The notes beneath the pieces were generated by a model. It was not told the DNA's origin and made no database searches. It saw only the letters and a list, made by a program, of their open reading frames with translations. Positions 9,518 to 18,358 of a DNA stretch of 64,000 nt are shown in pieces (positions within the stretch are counted from its first letter, which is position 1; each line of letters opens with the position of its first letter). Position numbers and translations under genes: made by a program. The stretch is from Pseudomonas putida (GTDB taxonomy: Bacteria; Pseudomonadota; Gammaproteobacteria; Pseudomonadales; Pseudomonadaceae). The stretch spans positions 992,001 to 1,056,000 of the forward strand of contig CP163498.1 in the NCBI GenBank assembly GCA_041071465.1. The letters are read 5' to 3'.

Positions 9518-10864
9518 TCACGTCGCGTCCGCGTGACTCACCAGGCCCTTCACGATCACACCCACGGCCGCCAGCGCCGCCGGCACCAACAGTGCGGTCA
9601 GCACTTGCTCGAAGTTCCAGCCCAGGCCCAGCAGCGTCGCGCCGCTCCAGGCCCCCAGAATGGCGCCAAAGCGGCCGATACCCAGCATCCACGATACACC
9701 GGTGGCCCGGCCCTGGGTGGGGTAGAAGCGTGCCGCCAAAGATGGCATCGCCGACTGTGCACCGTTCACGCACATGCCGGCGATCAGCACCAGCGTGGCC
9801 AGCAAGGTGATGTTGCCCAGGCTCTGCCCCACGGCGTAGGCGAACACCCCGGCCAGCAGGTAGAAAATGCCGATCACCTTGTGTGGGTTGAAACGGTCCA
9901 TGGCCCAACCCACGCCAACTGCACTGAGCACGCCACCGAACTGGAACAGCGCGCCGATGAACGCGGCCTGTTCCATGCTCGCGCCGCTGTCACGCATCAG
10001 GGTGGGTAGCCAACTGGTCAGCAGGTAGACGATCACCAGGCCCATGAAATAGGTCAGCCACAGCAGCACGGTGCCCAGCCCATAGGTGCCAGAGAAGATC
10101 ACCGCAAACACGTTGCGTGCAGCCACCGCCTTTTGTTCCGGCACGCTGAAGCTGCCGGCCTCGGCCACTACGTGCGGCGCAATCGGCGACAAAGTCTTGC
10201 GCACCTTGTCGGTGCCTCGGTTGCGTACTACCAGGAACCGCGCCGACTCCGGCAGCCAGAGCATCAACACCAGTGCCAGCAGCAACGGCAACACGCCACC
10301 GATCACCAGCAGGCTGTGCCAGCCGTAGGCCGGGATCAGCTTGGCGGAGATGAAGCCACCACCCGCCATGCCCAGGTTGAAACCGCAGAACATGCTGGTC
10401 ACCAGCAACGACTTGAGGCGTTCAGGGGTGTATTCGGACAGCAACGTGGTGGCATTGGGCATACCTGCCCCCAGGCCCAGCCCTGTCAGGAAGCGCAACA
10501 CCAGCAGTTGGTCGACGTTGGTGGCATAGGCCGAGGCCAGGCTGAAGCCACCGAACACCAGCACAGCACCCACCAGCACGCCTTTGCGGCCGAAACGGTC
10601 AGCCAGCGGCCCGGAGCCCAAGGCGCCGAACACCATCCCGATCAATGCGGCACTCATCACCGGGCCGAGGCTGGCGCGATCGATCCCCCACTCCTGCGAC
10701 AGGGCCGGGGCAATGAAACCCATGGCGGCGGTGTCCAGGCCATCGAGAAAAACGATCAGGAAGCACAACAGCACGACCCGCCACTGATAGCGGGACAGCG
10801 GCTGCTGATTGATGAACGACTGAACGTCGAGGCTTTTGCCGACGTTGGTTTGTGCTTGGTTCAT
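9518..10864 (-). CDS. pcaK: 4-hydroxybenzoate/protocatechuate MFS transporter PcaK
   Basis: The protein is 448 aa with 12 predicted membrane segments, of the aromatic acid:H+ symporter family. It starts MNQAQTNVGKSLDVQSFIN as PcaK does, has the motif FLDGLDTAAMGFIAPAL in the first helix, and the loop motif GPLADRFGRKGVL. PcaK imports 4-hydroxybenzoate and protocatechuate and contributes to chemotaxis to them. It lies between pcaR and pcaF, the order seen in P. putida. Start 10864 is chosen from this conserved N-terminus. Confidence 0.95.
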   Translation of the reverse strand: MNQAQTNVGKSLDVQSFINQQPLSRYQWRVVLLCFLIVFLDGLDTAAMGFIAPALSQEWGIDRASLGPVMSAALIGMVFGALGSGPLADRFGRKGVLVGAVLVFGGFSLASAYATNVDQLLVLRFLTGLGLGAGMPNATTLLSEYTPERLKSLLVTSMFCGFNLGMAGGGFISAKLIPAYGWHSLLVIGGVLPLLLALVLMLWLPESARFLVVRNRGTDKVRKTLSPIAPHVVAEAGSFSVPEQKAVAARNVFAVIFSGTYGLGTVLLWLTYFMGLVIVYLLTSWLPTLMRDSGASMEQAAFIGALFQFGGVLSAVGVGWAMDRFNPHKVIGIFYLLAGVFAYAVGQSLGNITLLATLVLIAGMCVNGAQSAMPSLAARFYPTQGRATGVSWMLGIGRFGAILGAWSGATLLGLGWNFEQVLTALLVPAALAAVGVIVKGLVSHADAT

Positions 10865-11185
10865 TGTTGTTATCCAGAATGTGGGGCACAGCAAGGCCAC
10901 TGCACGCGAATAACCGGTGCAAGAGGGCGATGATTGGAAATAGGGTCTGCGTCAGCCTGGATACAACGGTACTGCGTGCGGGTGCGGCCGCAGCAGCGAG
11001 GTGACAGTATTCATGGGTAAGTGCCTCTTATGTTTTTCTTGTTCGGTCGGCAAGCCGACCGCTGCGAGAAACATTAATCAGCGGGCGTAGGTGAAGCAAT
11101 TCACCCTGAACGACACTGTGCGTTTATCGCACAAGAAACGGTTTTGCCTGTTCTATTTTGGGGCCGCTTTGCGGCCCCTGCGGCC
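10865..11185. other. Intergenic region between pcaR and pcaK
   Basis: No full gene is seen in these 321 bases. It holds a GGTCGGC/GCCGACC stem at 11045-11060, a PcaR-box-like 15-mer at 11118-11132 (GTGCGTTTATCGCAC), and a GGGGCCGC-TTT-GCGGCCCC stem at 11160-11178 near the pcaR stop. A minus-strand 20-codon frame (11014 to 10952) follows AGAGG and could be a leader peptide, but support is weak. Confidence 0.5.
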
Positions 11186-12061
11186 TCACCCGAACAACTG
11201 ATGGCAAAGGTCGCGGCTGGCCGCCAGCAGAATCGGCAAGAACCGCTGCTCCAGCTCGCTGCGCGTCACCCGGCCAACATGGGTGCTCACGTTCAATGCC
11301 GCCAACACTTGCCCCGAAGCGTCGTAAACCGGCACTGCAATCGAGCGCAACCCCTGCTCCAGCTCCTGGTCCACCACGCACCACCCTTGGGCGCGTACCT
11401 GCTGGATGCAGGCAAACAATGACTCTGGGTCATTCAGCGTCCGACTGGTGCGCGCCTTCAGGTCGGCACGGTCCAGGTACTCACGCAGGCTGGTGTCGTC
11501 CATGGCCGCCAGCAGAATGCGCCCCATCGACGTGCAATACGCCGGCAAGCGACCGCCCACCGACAGGTCGACCGAAATCAGCCGCTCCACCGTGGCCGAA
11601 CGCGCTATATAAAGGATGTCGTCACCTTCGAGGGTGGCCATGTTGGCCGCCTCATGCAACTGATCGCTGATGCGGTCCAGGTAGGGTTGGGCAGAAATCG
11701 CCAGCGGCGTCGACGACAGGTACGCATGCCCCAGGGTAAGCACTTTGGGCAGCAGCGAATAGGTACGCCCGTCTGTGGTGGCGTAACCGAGCTTGATCAA
11801 CGTGTGCAGGCAACGGCGCACCGCTGCGCGGGGGATTTCGGTGCGGTGGCTGATCTGGGCGATGGTCAGGTGGCGTTTGCGCTCCTGGAACGCCTGGATC
11901 ACGGCCAGGCCACGCGCCAGGGAGGTCATGAAGTCCGGATCGCCGGTAAAGGCCTGGATGCGCTTGGCCGGGGAGGCCACGATCGGCGGCGCCATGGCAG
12001 CCGAAGCAGGTCGTGCTGCCTCCGGATTGCCGGAATCGTTGCCCAGGGTTTCGTCACTCAT
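11186..12061 (-). CDS. pcaR: IclR-family pca regulator PcaR
   Basis: The protein is 291 aa. An N-terminal IclR helix-turn-helix spans about residues 45-105 (SLARGLAVIQAFQERKRHLT, then AQISHRTEIPRAAVRRCLHT), followed by the IclR effector domain (SVGGRLPAYCTSMGRILLAA). PcaR with beta-ketoadipate activates the pca genes and pcaK, and controls its own expression. The start at 12061 (MSDETLGN) is preferred over 12073. A PcaR-box pair lies 28-61 bases upstream, consistent with autoregulation. Confidence 0.93.
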   Translation of the reverse strand: MSDETLGNDSGNPEAARPASAAMAPPIVASPAKRIQAFTGDPDFMTSLARGLAVIQAFQERKRHLTIAQISHRTEIPRAAVRRCLHTLIKLGYATTDGRTYSLLPKVLTLGHAYLSSTPLAISAQPYLDRISDQLHEAANMATLEGDDILYIARSATVERLISVDLSVGGRLPAYCTSMGRILLAAMDDTSLREYLDRADLKARTSRTLNDPESLFACIQQVRAQGWCVVDQELEQGLRSIAVPVYDASGQVLAALNVSTHVGRVTRSELEQRFLPILLAASRDLCHQLFG

Positions 12062-12088
12062 CGCACACCTCAAAAAAAACGCCGGTTC

Positions 12089-12122
12089 GTGCGATTATCG
12101 AACAAACGGCCGATAATCGCAA
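12089..12122. promoter_or_regulatory. PcaR-box inverted pair at the pcaR promoter
   Basis: A perfect minus-strand GTTCGATAATCGCAC at 12089-12103 faces a plus-strand CCGATAATCGCA half at 12110-12121. The arrangement mirrors the pair upstream of pcaF and sits where the pcaR promoter should be, so autogenous control is likely. Confidence 0.75.
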
Positions 12123-12151
12123 TTGACCGCCGACACTTTTGCTTATACCTT

Positions 12152-12246
12152 TCTCATGCCACTTGTGGCTTCTTTGGAGAGACTGGTCAGGTACCCACCG
12201 TAGAAGTCCCAGGCAACGGCCTCGCCTTCCGGCGAGGCCGTTTTTC
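12152..12246 (+). ncRNA. Candidate small RNA with intrinsic terminator
   Basis: A stem GCCAC-TT-GTGGC at 12158-12169 is followed about 45 bases later by a strong terminator at 12215-12246. There is no open frame between. A weak promoter (TTGACC at 12123, TATACC-like at 12144) precedes it. The 5' end is a guess. A short untranslated transcript is the simplest reading, since neither flanking gene needs this terminator. Confidence 0.4.
12215..12246 (+). terminator. Intrinsic terminator in the pcaR upstream region
   Basis: AACGGCCTCGCC, a TTCC loop and GGCGAGGCCGTT form a perfect 12-bp stem, followed by TTTC. It points away from pcaR, so it does not end pcaR. Confidence 0.8.
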
Positions 12247-12535
12247 ATTACAGCCGCGCTCCGGCAATGCAGCGAACTTTTATCGGTGATGCCTTTCAAA
12301 CTTGTACGAAAGGTCCAAACTGATTCCGAACACATCCCAGTACTTGCATCAGCTGATGTCAGGTTTGGTAAATAACGATGTTCGGCAAATTATCGATTGC
12401 TATAATCGATTACGCAGGCCCCCACGCTACCGTGGTAATGGAACCTTCCGCTGTATCAAGCCGTTGCGGCCAGCAAGGCATGTGCATGTGCACCATGCAT
12501 AAAAACAGTCATTACTCTTCATTCAGGTACTGCAT

Positions 12536-12736
12536 GTGACGAAAGATGAACTGCGCGCAGAACTCGAGCGCCAGGCTGAACGTTACAAGGATGTTTACGG
12601 TGGCGAAGTCACCACTTACGCCGCACAACCGGATCCAGAACGCAAACCTTGGCGCAAACGTGCCAGCGTGCGTGACCAGTCCTTCAGCCAGGAACTGGAA
12701 CGCATGGAAAAGGAACTGCGCAGCGACAATCCCTGA
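12536..12736 (+). CDS. Small charged conserved-type hypothetical protein
   Basis: A 66-aa product starting at GTG, rich in Glu, Arg and Lys, with two predicted helices at the ends (KDELRAELERQAERYKDVYG and FSQELERMEKELRSDN) and a Pro/Tyr-containing middle. No domain is recognised. The heptad-like spacing suggests coiled-coil pairing. It is followed by a CGCCCGG/CCGGGCG stem at 12763-12781 and a short T run, and it precedes the phosphate transporter. A function cannot be given. Confidence 0.6.
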   Translation: MTKDELRAELERQAERYKDVYGGEVTTYAAQPDPERKPWRKRASVRDQSFSQELERMEKELRSDNP

Positions 12737-13050
12737 GGCTCGGAGCCACGCCCGCGCGTCGTCGCCCGGCCAGCCCGGGCGCGGTCGATTTTTACTGTCC
12801 GGCTGATGATGAAATGGAATTACACAAATTTCATACGGCCGTTTGAATAATGGCGAAGCGGATTTTTCTTCGCTTTTATGTCTTTTTTCGCCAGCGTTTG
12901 TGCTTTTTAGCCGATTTTCACCTACCCATAGTCCCCGTCAAGCACGGCTCGCGTGCGCCATGAAGATTGCCATCGGTCTGCAGCAGGTGCATCGATTGCC
13001 AAGGTTTTCTGGCATAATCCCGCCCCCCTATGACCCGCCAGACAACCTTC
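12737..13050. other. Intergenic region upstream of pit
   Basis: It contains the weak stem-loop at 12763-12781 after the small gene and a GCATAAT -10-like element at 13012-13018 before the transporter. A T-rich stretch lies at about 12850-12915. I see no further gene. Confidence 0.5.
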
Positions 13051-14523
13051 ATGATCGATTTATTCAGCGGACTGGATGCCTGGGTGTTGGTGAGCCTGCT
13101 GCTCGCCTTGACCTTCGTACTCGCCTTCGAGTTCATCAATGGCTTTCATGACACCGCCAACGCGGTAGCTACTGTCATCTATACCAAAGCCATGCCGCCG
13201 CACCTCGCCGTGTTCTTCTCCGGCGTGTTCAACTTCCTTGGCGTTCTGCTCGGTGGTGTTGGGGTGGCCTATGCCATCGTGCACCTGCTGCCGGTAGAGC
13301 TGCTGATCAATGTGAACACCGGACACGGCCTGGCCATGGTCTTCTCGCTGCTGGCTGCGGCCATCACCTGGAACCTGGGCACTTGGTACTTCGGCATCCC
13401 GGCCTCCAGCTCGCACACGCTGATCGGCTCCATTCTCGGTGTCGGCTTGGCCAACGCCCTGATCAACGACATCCCGCTGGGCGACGGCGTCAACTGGCAA
13501 AAGGCGATCGACATCGCCATGTCGCTGGTGGTCTCGCCCATGGCCGGCTTCGCCGTTGCCGCCCTGGTGCTGATCGGCCTGAAATGGTGGCGCCCGCTGT
13601 CGAAGATGCACAAAACCCCCGAGCAGCGCCGCAAGCTCGACGACAAGAAGCACCCGCCGTTCTGGAACCGCCTGGTCCTGGTGGTTTCCGCCATGGGTGT
13701 AAGCTTCGTGCACGGCTCCAACGACGGCCAGAAAGGCATCGGCCTGATCATGCTGGTACTGATCGGTATCGTCCCGGCCAAGTTCGTCCTCGACCTGAAC
13801 AGCACCACGTACCAGATCGAGCGTACCCGCGACGCTACCCTGCACATGAGCCAGTTCTACCAGCGCAATGCCGCGACCCTGGGCGAATTCCTGGCACTGG
13901 GCAAGGCCAAGGCCAGCGACCTGCCGGAGCAGTTCAGCTGCAACCCACAGCAGACCGAACCGACCATCGCCGCACTGCAGTCCTCGTTGCAAGGCGTGAC
14001 CGACTACCACAGCCTGGACGCCGAGAAGCGCGTCGAAGTGCGTCGCTACCTGCTGTGCCTGGATGACACGGCGAAGAAGGTTGGCAAACTGCCAGGCCTG
14101 GAAGCCCGTGAAAAGGCCGACCTTGAGAAACTGCGCAAAGACCTCACCGCCACCACCGAATACGCCCCATTCTGGGTAATCGTGGCCGTCGCCCTGGCCC
14201 TGGGCCTTGGCACCATGGTTGGCTGGAAGCGTGTGGTGTTGACCGTTGGCGAGAAGATCGGCAAACAGGGCATGACATACGCCCAAGGTATGTCGGCACA
14301 GATCACCGCAGCCTGCGCCATCGGCATGGCCAACGTGTTCGCCCTGCCGGTATCGACCACCCATGTGCTGTCGTCCGGTGTGGCCGGCACCATGGTCGCC
14401 AACAAAAGTGGCCTGCAAGGCGGCACCGTGAAGACCATCCTGCTGGCCTGGATCCTGACCCTGCCTGCCTCGATGGGCTTGGCGGCCGGCCTGTTCTGGC
14501 TGGCGTCCAAAGCCATTGGCTGA
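13051..14523 (+). CDS. pit: Low-affinity inorganic phosphate transporter, PiT family
   Basis: The protein is about 490 aa. Two homologous membrane halves carry the PiT signatures (FEFINGFHDTANAVATVIYT near the start, VSFVHGSNDGQKGIGLIML in the second half). A long hydrophilic insert lies between membrane segments (about residues 230-370). It imports phosphate, probably as a metal-phosphate complex, by proton symport. The ATG at 13051 is preferred to 13030, since the -10-like element ends at 13018 and would leave almost no leader for 13030; neither start has a good ribosome binding site. Confidence 0.9.
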   Translation: MIDLFSGLDAWVLVSLLLALTFVLAFEFINGFHDTANAVATVIYTKAMPPHLAVFFSGVFNFLGVLLGGVGVAYAIVHLLPVELLINVNTGHGLAMVFSLLAAAITWNLGTWYFGIPASSSHTLIGSILGVGLANALINDIPLGDGVNWQKAIDIAMSLVVSPMAGFAVAALVLIGLKWWRPLSKMHKTPEQRRKLDDKKHPPFWNRLVLVVSAMGVSFVHGSNDGQKGIGLIMLVLIGIVPAKFVLDLNSTTYQIERTRDATLHMSQFYQRNAATLGEFLALGKAKASDLPEQFSCNPQQTEPTIAALQSSLQGVTDYHSLDAEKRVEVRRYLLCLDDTAKKVGKLPGLEAREKADLEKLRKDLTATTEYAPFWVIVAVALALGLGTMVGWKRVVLTVGEKIGKQGMTYAQGMSAQITAACAIGMANVFALPVSTTHVLSSGVAGTMVANKSGLQGGTVKTILLAWILTLPASMGLAAGLFWLASKAIG

Positions 14524-14539
14524 CGGACACCGCAATAGA

Positions 14540-14563
14540 AAAAGGCGCCCAAGGGCGCCTTTT
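14540..14563 (+). terminator. Terminator between pit and the HerA-like gene
   Basis: AAAGGCGCCC and GGGCGCCTTT form a 10-bp stem with A and T runs outside, 17 bases after the pit stop. It can work on both strands and also faces the end of the minus-strand ATPase gene. Confidence 0.85.
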
Positions 14564-14618
14564 CTATGGCTATTTTCCTGCACTTAGTAGGAGCAGGTCG
14601 CCTGCCAGGTGCAGGTCA

Positions 14619-16094
14619 TCACTTTTTCTTGCCGCCGAGCAACGACCCCATCAACCCGCGTACCAACTGCCGCCCCAACTGGTTGGCCGCCTGGCGTACC
14701 GCCGACTTGATCGCCTGCCCCGCCGCACTCTGCAAGAACTCACCGGCCTTGTCGGAAAAGCTCTCCTCATCCGCCTTCGGTTGCGGCGCCGGTTCCACCG
14801 CCTCGCCCTTGCGCTGGGTCAGCATCTCATAGGCCGACTCACGGTCCACAGGCTTATCATAGCGCCCCGCCAACGGCGAGGCCGCAACCAACGCACTGCG
14901 CTCAACTGCACTCAGCGGCCCTATACGTGACTGCGGCGGTGCAACCAGTACCCGCTGCACCATGGCCGGCGTGCCCTTTTCTTCCAGCGTGCCCACCAGC
15001 GCCTCGCCAATCCCCAACTCAGTCAACACCGCCAGGGTGTCGAACGCAGGATTGGGGCGGAAGCCATCGGCCACAGCCCGCAGCGCCTTCTGCTCCTTGG
15101 CAGTAAACGCCCGCAGACCATGTTGTATGCGCAAACCTAGCTGGGCCAGCACCGCGTCGGGCAAGTCTCCTGGCGACTGGGTGACGAAATACACCCCCAC
15201 GCCCTTGGAGCGGATGAGCCGCACCACTTGCTCAAGACGGTCCTGCAATGCCTTGGGCGTGCCGTTGAACAGCAAGTGCGCCTCATCGAAGAACAGTGCC
15301 AGCACCGGCTTGTCGGCATCGCCGCGCTCGGGCAACTGCTCGAACAACTCGGCCAGCAGCCACAACAGGAACGTCGCATACACTTTGGGTGCTTCGTGCA
15401 CCAGCCGGCTGGCATCGAGCAAGTGGATGTGGCCACGGCCATCCGGGTCCGGGCGCAGCAAGTCCTCCAACTGCAATGCCGGCTCACCAAACAGCGCCTC
15501 CGCTCCCTGTTGCTCAAGGGTTGCGAGCCGGCGCAGCAAGGCCTGAGTGGAGGCCGTGGTCATCAGCGCACTGTCTTCGCCGAGCAGTTGCGGGTTGTCT
15601 TTCAGGTGCGCAAGCAGAGCCTTGAGGTCCTTGAGGTCCAGCAGCAGCAGGCCTTCGCGGTCAGCCACCTTGAAGGCTGCATACAGCGCCGCCTGCTGGC
15701 TGTCGGTCAGCTCCAGCAAGTTGCCCAGCAGCAGCGGCCCCATTTCACTGAGGGTGGTGCGCAGCGGGTGGCCGGACTGCCCGGCAATGTCCCACAAGCT
15801 CACCGGGTAAGCCCGAGGCGTATGCCCCAGCCACGGCATGCCGGCGATGCGCTCGGCCACCTTGCCCTGGGGTGCACCGGCTGCGCCCAGGCCGCAGAGG
15901 TCACCTTTGACATCAGCAGCGAACACCGCCACCCCGGCGTCGCTGAACACTTCCGCCAGGTGCTGCAGGGTCACGGTCTTGCCTGTACCGGTTGCGCCCG
16001 CCACCAGACCGTGGCGGTTGGCCAGGCGCATTGCTTGCCCGACTGGCTGGCCATCCGGGCCAGCACCTACAACGATGGTCGAAAATTCCGACAT
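14619..16094 (-). CDS. DUF853 HerA-like P-loop ATPase
   Basis: The protein is 491 aa. Walker A is GATGTGKT at residues 33-40 and Walker B VLALFFDEAH at 264-273, matching DUF853, a HerA/FtsK-like ATPase family. The C-terminus is low-complexity with a GGKKK tail. Cellular role is unknown; relatives move or unwind DNA, and a membrane-linked role has also been proposed. The ATG at 16094 has GAGG upstream and starts the conserved MSEFSTIVVGAG. Confidence 0.85.
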   Translation of the reverse strand: MSEFSTIVVGAGPDGQPVGQAMRLANRHGLVAGATGTGKTVTLQHLAEVFSDAGVAVFAADVKGDLCGLGAAGAPQGKVAERIAGMPWLGHTPRAYPVSLWDIAGQSGHPLRTTLSEMGPLLLGNLLELTDSQQAALYAAFKVADREGLLLLDLKDLKALLAHLKDNPQLLGEDSALMTTASTQALLRRLATLEQQGAEALFGEPALQLEDLLRPDPDGRGHIHLLDASRLVHEAPKVYATFLLWLLAELFEQLPERGDADKPVLALFFDEAHLLFNGTPKALQDRLEQVVRLIRSKGVGVYFVTQSPGDLPDAVLAQLGLRIQHGLRAFTAKEQKALRAVADGFRPNPAFDTLAVLTELGIGEALVGTLEEKGTPAMVQRVLVAPPQSRIGPLSAVERSALVAASPLAGRYDKPVDRESAYEMLTQRKGEAVEPAPQPKADEESFSDKAGEFLQSAAGQAIKSAVRQAANQLGRQLVRGLMGSLLGGKKK

Positions 16095-16110
16095 CTCTTT
16101 AATCCTCTGC

Positions 16111-16138
16111 TCAAGCTTTAGCTTAATTCGGCCGATAC
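16111..16138 (+). promoter_or_regulatory. Possible FliA (sigma-28) promoter for the chemoreceptor
   Basis: TCAAGCTT at 16111-16118 and GCCGATAC at 16131-16138 match the flagellar sigma factor elements TAAAGTTT and GCCGATAA at 6/8 and 7/8 positions, with a 12-base spacer. A transcript would start near 16147, about 115 bases before the receptor ATG. Confidence 0.5.
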
Positions 16139-16262
16139 CTGTGGGTGATATTCGCCTTAATAGAGAGGAACAACCGAAAAGGGACTTTTCTGGATGTTGC
16201 ACTGCCTACCGCTCCACTCGTGCGAACGCCTGATATAAAACCTTAGCGGAACCGATTACGCC

Positions 16263-18137
16263 ATGAACAAAAGCCTTCGTTTCAGCCACAAGATTCTTTT
16301 GGCAGCATCACTGATCGTGATACTTGCCTTCAGCCTTTTCACCCTCTACAACGATTACCTCCAGCGTAATGCGATCCGCGAGGACCTGGAAAACTATCTG
16401 GCTGAAATGGGCACCTCCACTTCGACCAACATCCGCAACCTGTTCGAAGGCCGCATCAAACTGGTGGAGAACCTGGCACAGAACATTGCCCAGGACCCGA
16501 CCAACGCCGAAACCCTGATGGGCCAGAATGCGCTGATATCCAGCTTCCTTACCGTGTACCTGGGCAAGGTCGACGGCGGTTTCAGCGTGCGCCCCGACGC
16601 GAAGATGCCCGACGGCTATGACCCACGTACCCGTCCCTGGTACAAGGACGGCATGAGCGCCAGCGGCGCAACCCTGACCGAACCGTACATCGACATGACC
16701 ACCAACAAGATGGTCATCGGTATCCTCAGCAAGGTCTCCAGCAGCGTTGGCGTGGTTGGTGGCGACCTGGCCCTGGACGGCCTGGTGCAGATCATCAACT
16801 CGCTGAACTTCGGCGGCATGGGCTATGCCTTCCTGGTCAACGACCAGGGCAAGATCCTGGTGCACCCGGACAAAGACCTGGTGATGAAGTCACTGTCAGA
16901 CCTGTTCCCGCAGCACACGCCAAAACTGACAGGCGAGCTGACCGAAGTGCAGAGCGATGGCCAGGCCCGCCTGCTGACCTTCACCCCGATCACCGGCTTG
17001 CCGTCGGCCAACTGGTACATCGGTTTGTCGGTGGACAAGGACAAGGCCTTCTCGATGCTCAGCACCTTCCGCACCTCGGCGGTGATCGCCACGGTAGTGG
17101 CGGTGGTGATCATCATCGGCCTGCTCGGTTTGCTGATTCGCGTGTTGATGCAGCCGCTGCACACCATGACGCGCGCCATGGAAGACATTGCCGAAGGTGA
17201 AGGCGACCTGACCAAGCGCCTGCGCATCCACAACCACGACGAATTCGGCATCCTCGGCAACGCCTTCAACCGGTTCGTCGAGCGTATTCACAGCAGCATC
17301 CGCGAAGTGTCTTCGGCCACCGAGCAGGTCAACGAAGTGGCCCTGCGGGTCATCAGTGCTTCGAATTCATCGATGACCAACTCCGACGAGCAGTCCAACC
17401 GCACCAACAGTGTCGCCGCCGCCATCAACGAGTTGGGCGCCGCCGCTCAGGAAATTGCCGGCAATGCTGCTCAAGCCTCGCAGCACGCCAGTTCCGCGCG
17501 CCTGCTGGCCGAAGAGGGCCAGCAAGTGGTCGAGCGCAACATTGCTGCGATGAACCGCCTGTCCGACCTGATCGTCACGTCCAGCGAGCACATCGAAACG
17601 CTGAACAGCAAGACCGTGAATATCGGCCAGATCCTCGAAGTGATCACCAGCATCTCCCAGCAGACCAACCTGCTGGCGCTGAACGCCGCCATCGAAGCAG
17701 CCCGCGCGGGTGAAGCCGGGCGTGGTTTTGCCGTGGTTGCCGACGAAGTGCGCAACCTGGCGCACCGCACCCAGGAATCGGCGCAGCAGGTGCAGACCAT
17801 GATCGAAGAGCTGCAGGTCGGTGCCCGCGAGTCGGTCGACACCATGGACCAGAGCCAGCGCCACAGCCAGGACAGCATGCAGATCGCCAACCAGGCCGGT
17901 GAGCGGCTGGACAGCGTGACCGTGCGCATTGGCGAGATCGATGGCATGAACCAATCGGTGGCCACTGCCACCGAAGAACAGACCGCCGTGGTCGAGGCGA
18001 TCAACATGGACATCAACGAGATCAACATGCTCAACCAGGAAGGCGTGGAAAACCTGCAGGCGACCCTGCGCGCGTGCTCCGACCTTGAGCAGCAGGCTGG
18101 CCGCCTGAAGCACCTGGTGGGCAGCTTCCGCATCTAA
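16263..18137 (+). CDS. mcpG: Methyl-accepting chemotaxis receptor with dCache domain (McpG-like)
   Basis: The protein is 624 aa: an N-terminal membrane helix (about 10-30), a periplasmic double Cache domain (about 35-275), a second helix (about 277-297), HAMP, and a signalling domain with the conserved hairpin tip region. The Cache domain has Y119, R124, W126, Y127, Y142, D144 and D168, the residues known to bind the amino and carboxyl groups of amino-acid-like ligands. The P. putida receptor McpG, which senses GABA, sits beside a DUF853 gene and pit as I recall it, so I use that name on context. Confidence 0.85.
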   Translation: MNKSLRFSHKILLAASLIVILAFSLFTLYNDYLQRNAIREDLENYLAEMGTSTSTNIRNLFEGRIKLVENLAQNIAQDPTNAETLMGQNALISSFLTVYLGKVDGGFSVRPDAKMPDGYDPRTRPWYKDGMSASGATLTEPYIDMTTNKMVIGILSKVSSSVGVVGGDLALDGLVQIINSLNFGGMGYAFLVNDQGKILVHPDKDLVMKSLSDLFPQHTPKLTGELTEVQSDGQARLLTFTPITGLPSANWYIGLSVDKDKAFSMLSTFRTSAVIATVVAVVIIIGLLGLLIRVLMQPLHTMTRAMEDIAEGEGDLTKRLRIHNHDEFGILGNAFNRFVERIHSSIREVSSATEQVNEVALRVISASNSSMTNSDEQSNRTNSVAAAINELGAAAQEIAGNAAQASQHASSARLLAEEGQQVVERNIAAMNRLSDLIVTSSEHIETLNSKTVNIGQILEVITSISQQTNLLALNAAIEAARAGEAGRGFAVVADEVRNLAHRTQESAQQVQTMIEELQVGARESVDTMDQSQRHSQDSMQIANQAGERLDSVTVRIGEIDGMNQSVATATEEQTAVVEAINMDINEINMLNQEGVENLQATLRACSDLEQQAGRLKHLVGSFRI

Positions 18138-18150
18138 ATACAGACCGCAC

Positions 18151-18221
18151 CGCCCTCCCCCACAAGGACAGCACAACCCCGAAGGGTTGCGCCCTACCTG
18201 TGGGGGCGGGCGAGCCCGCGA
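18151..18221. repeat. REP-like inverted repeat after the chemoreceptor gene
   Basis: CGCCCTCCCCCACAAGG and CCTGTGGGGGCGGGCG are imperfect complements, enclosing a CAACCC-CGAA-GGGTTG stem. The right side continues into AGCCCGCG, a REP arm. It sits 13 bases after the receptor stop. Confidence 0.65.
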
Positions 18222-18358
18222 AACAACCAACACCACTCGACGAGCCTGCCCCACCCAACCCCGATCGAACAAACTATCCTTCACACAGGTCAACCTTTAG
18301 GCGCGTCATCGCCGGCAAGCCACCGCCGGATGACAGACCCGAAGACGATCCCGGAGGG

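Larger units (their letters stand above)
12062..12535. other. Intergenic region between pcaR and the 12536 small gene
   Basis: These 474 bases contain the pcaR operator, a candidate small RNA ending at 12246, and an AT-rich stretch near 12385-12412 that could hold the promoter of the 66-residue gene. No protein-coding frame with a convincing ribosome binding site is seen. Confidence 0.6.

Noticed and set aside
12385..12412. ATTATCGATTGCTATAATCGAT, resembling another PcaR box
   Set aside because: Only part of the core matches and the halves overlap differently; it may simply be an AT-rich promoter.
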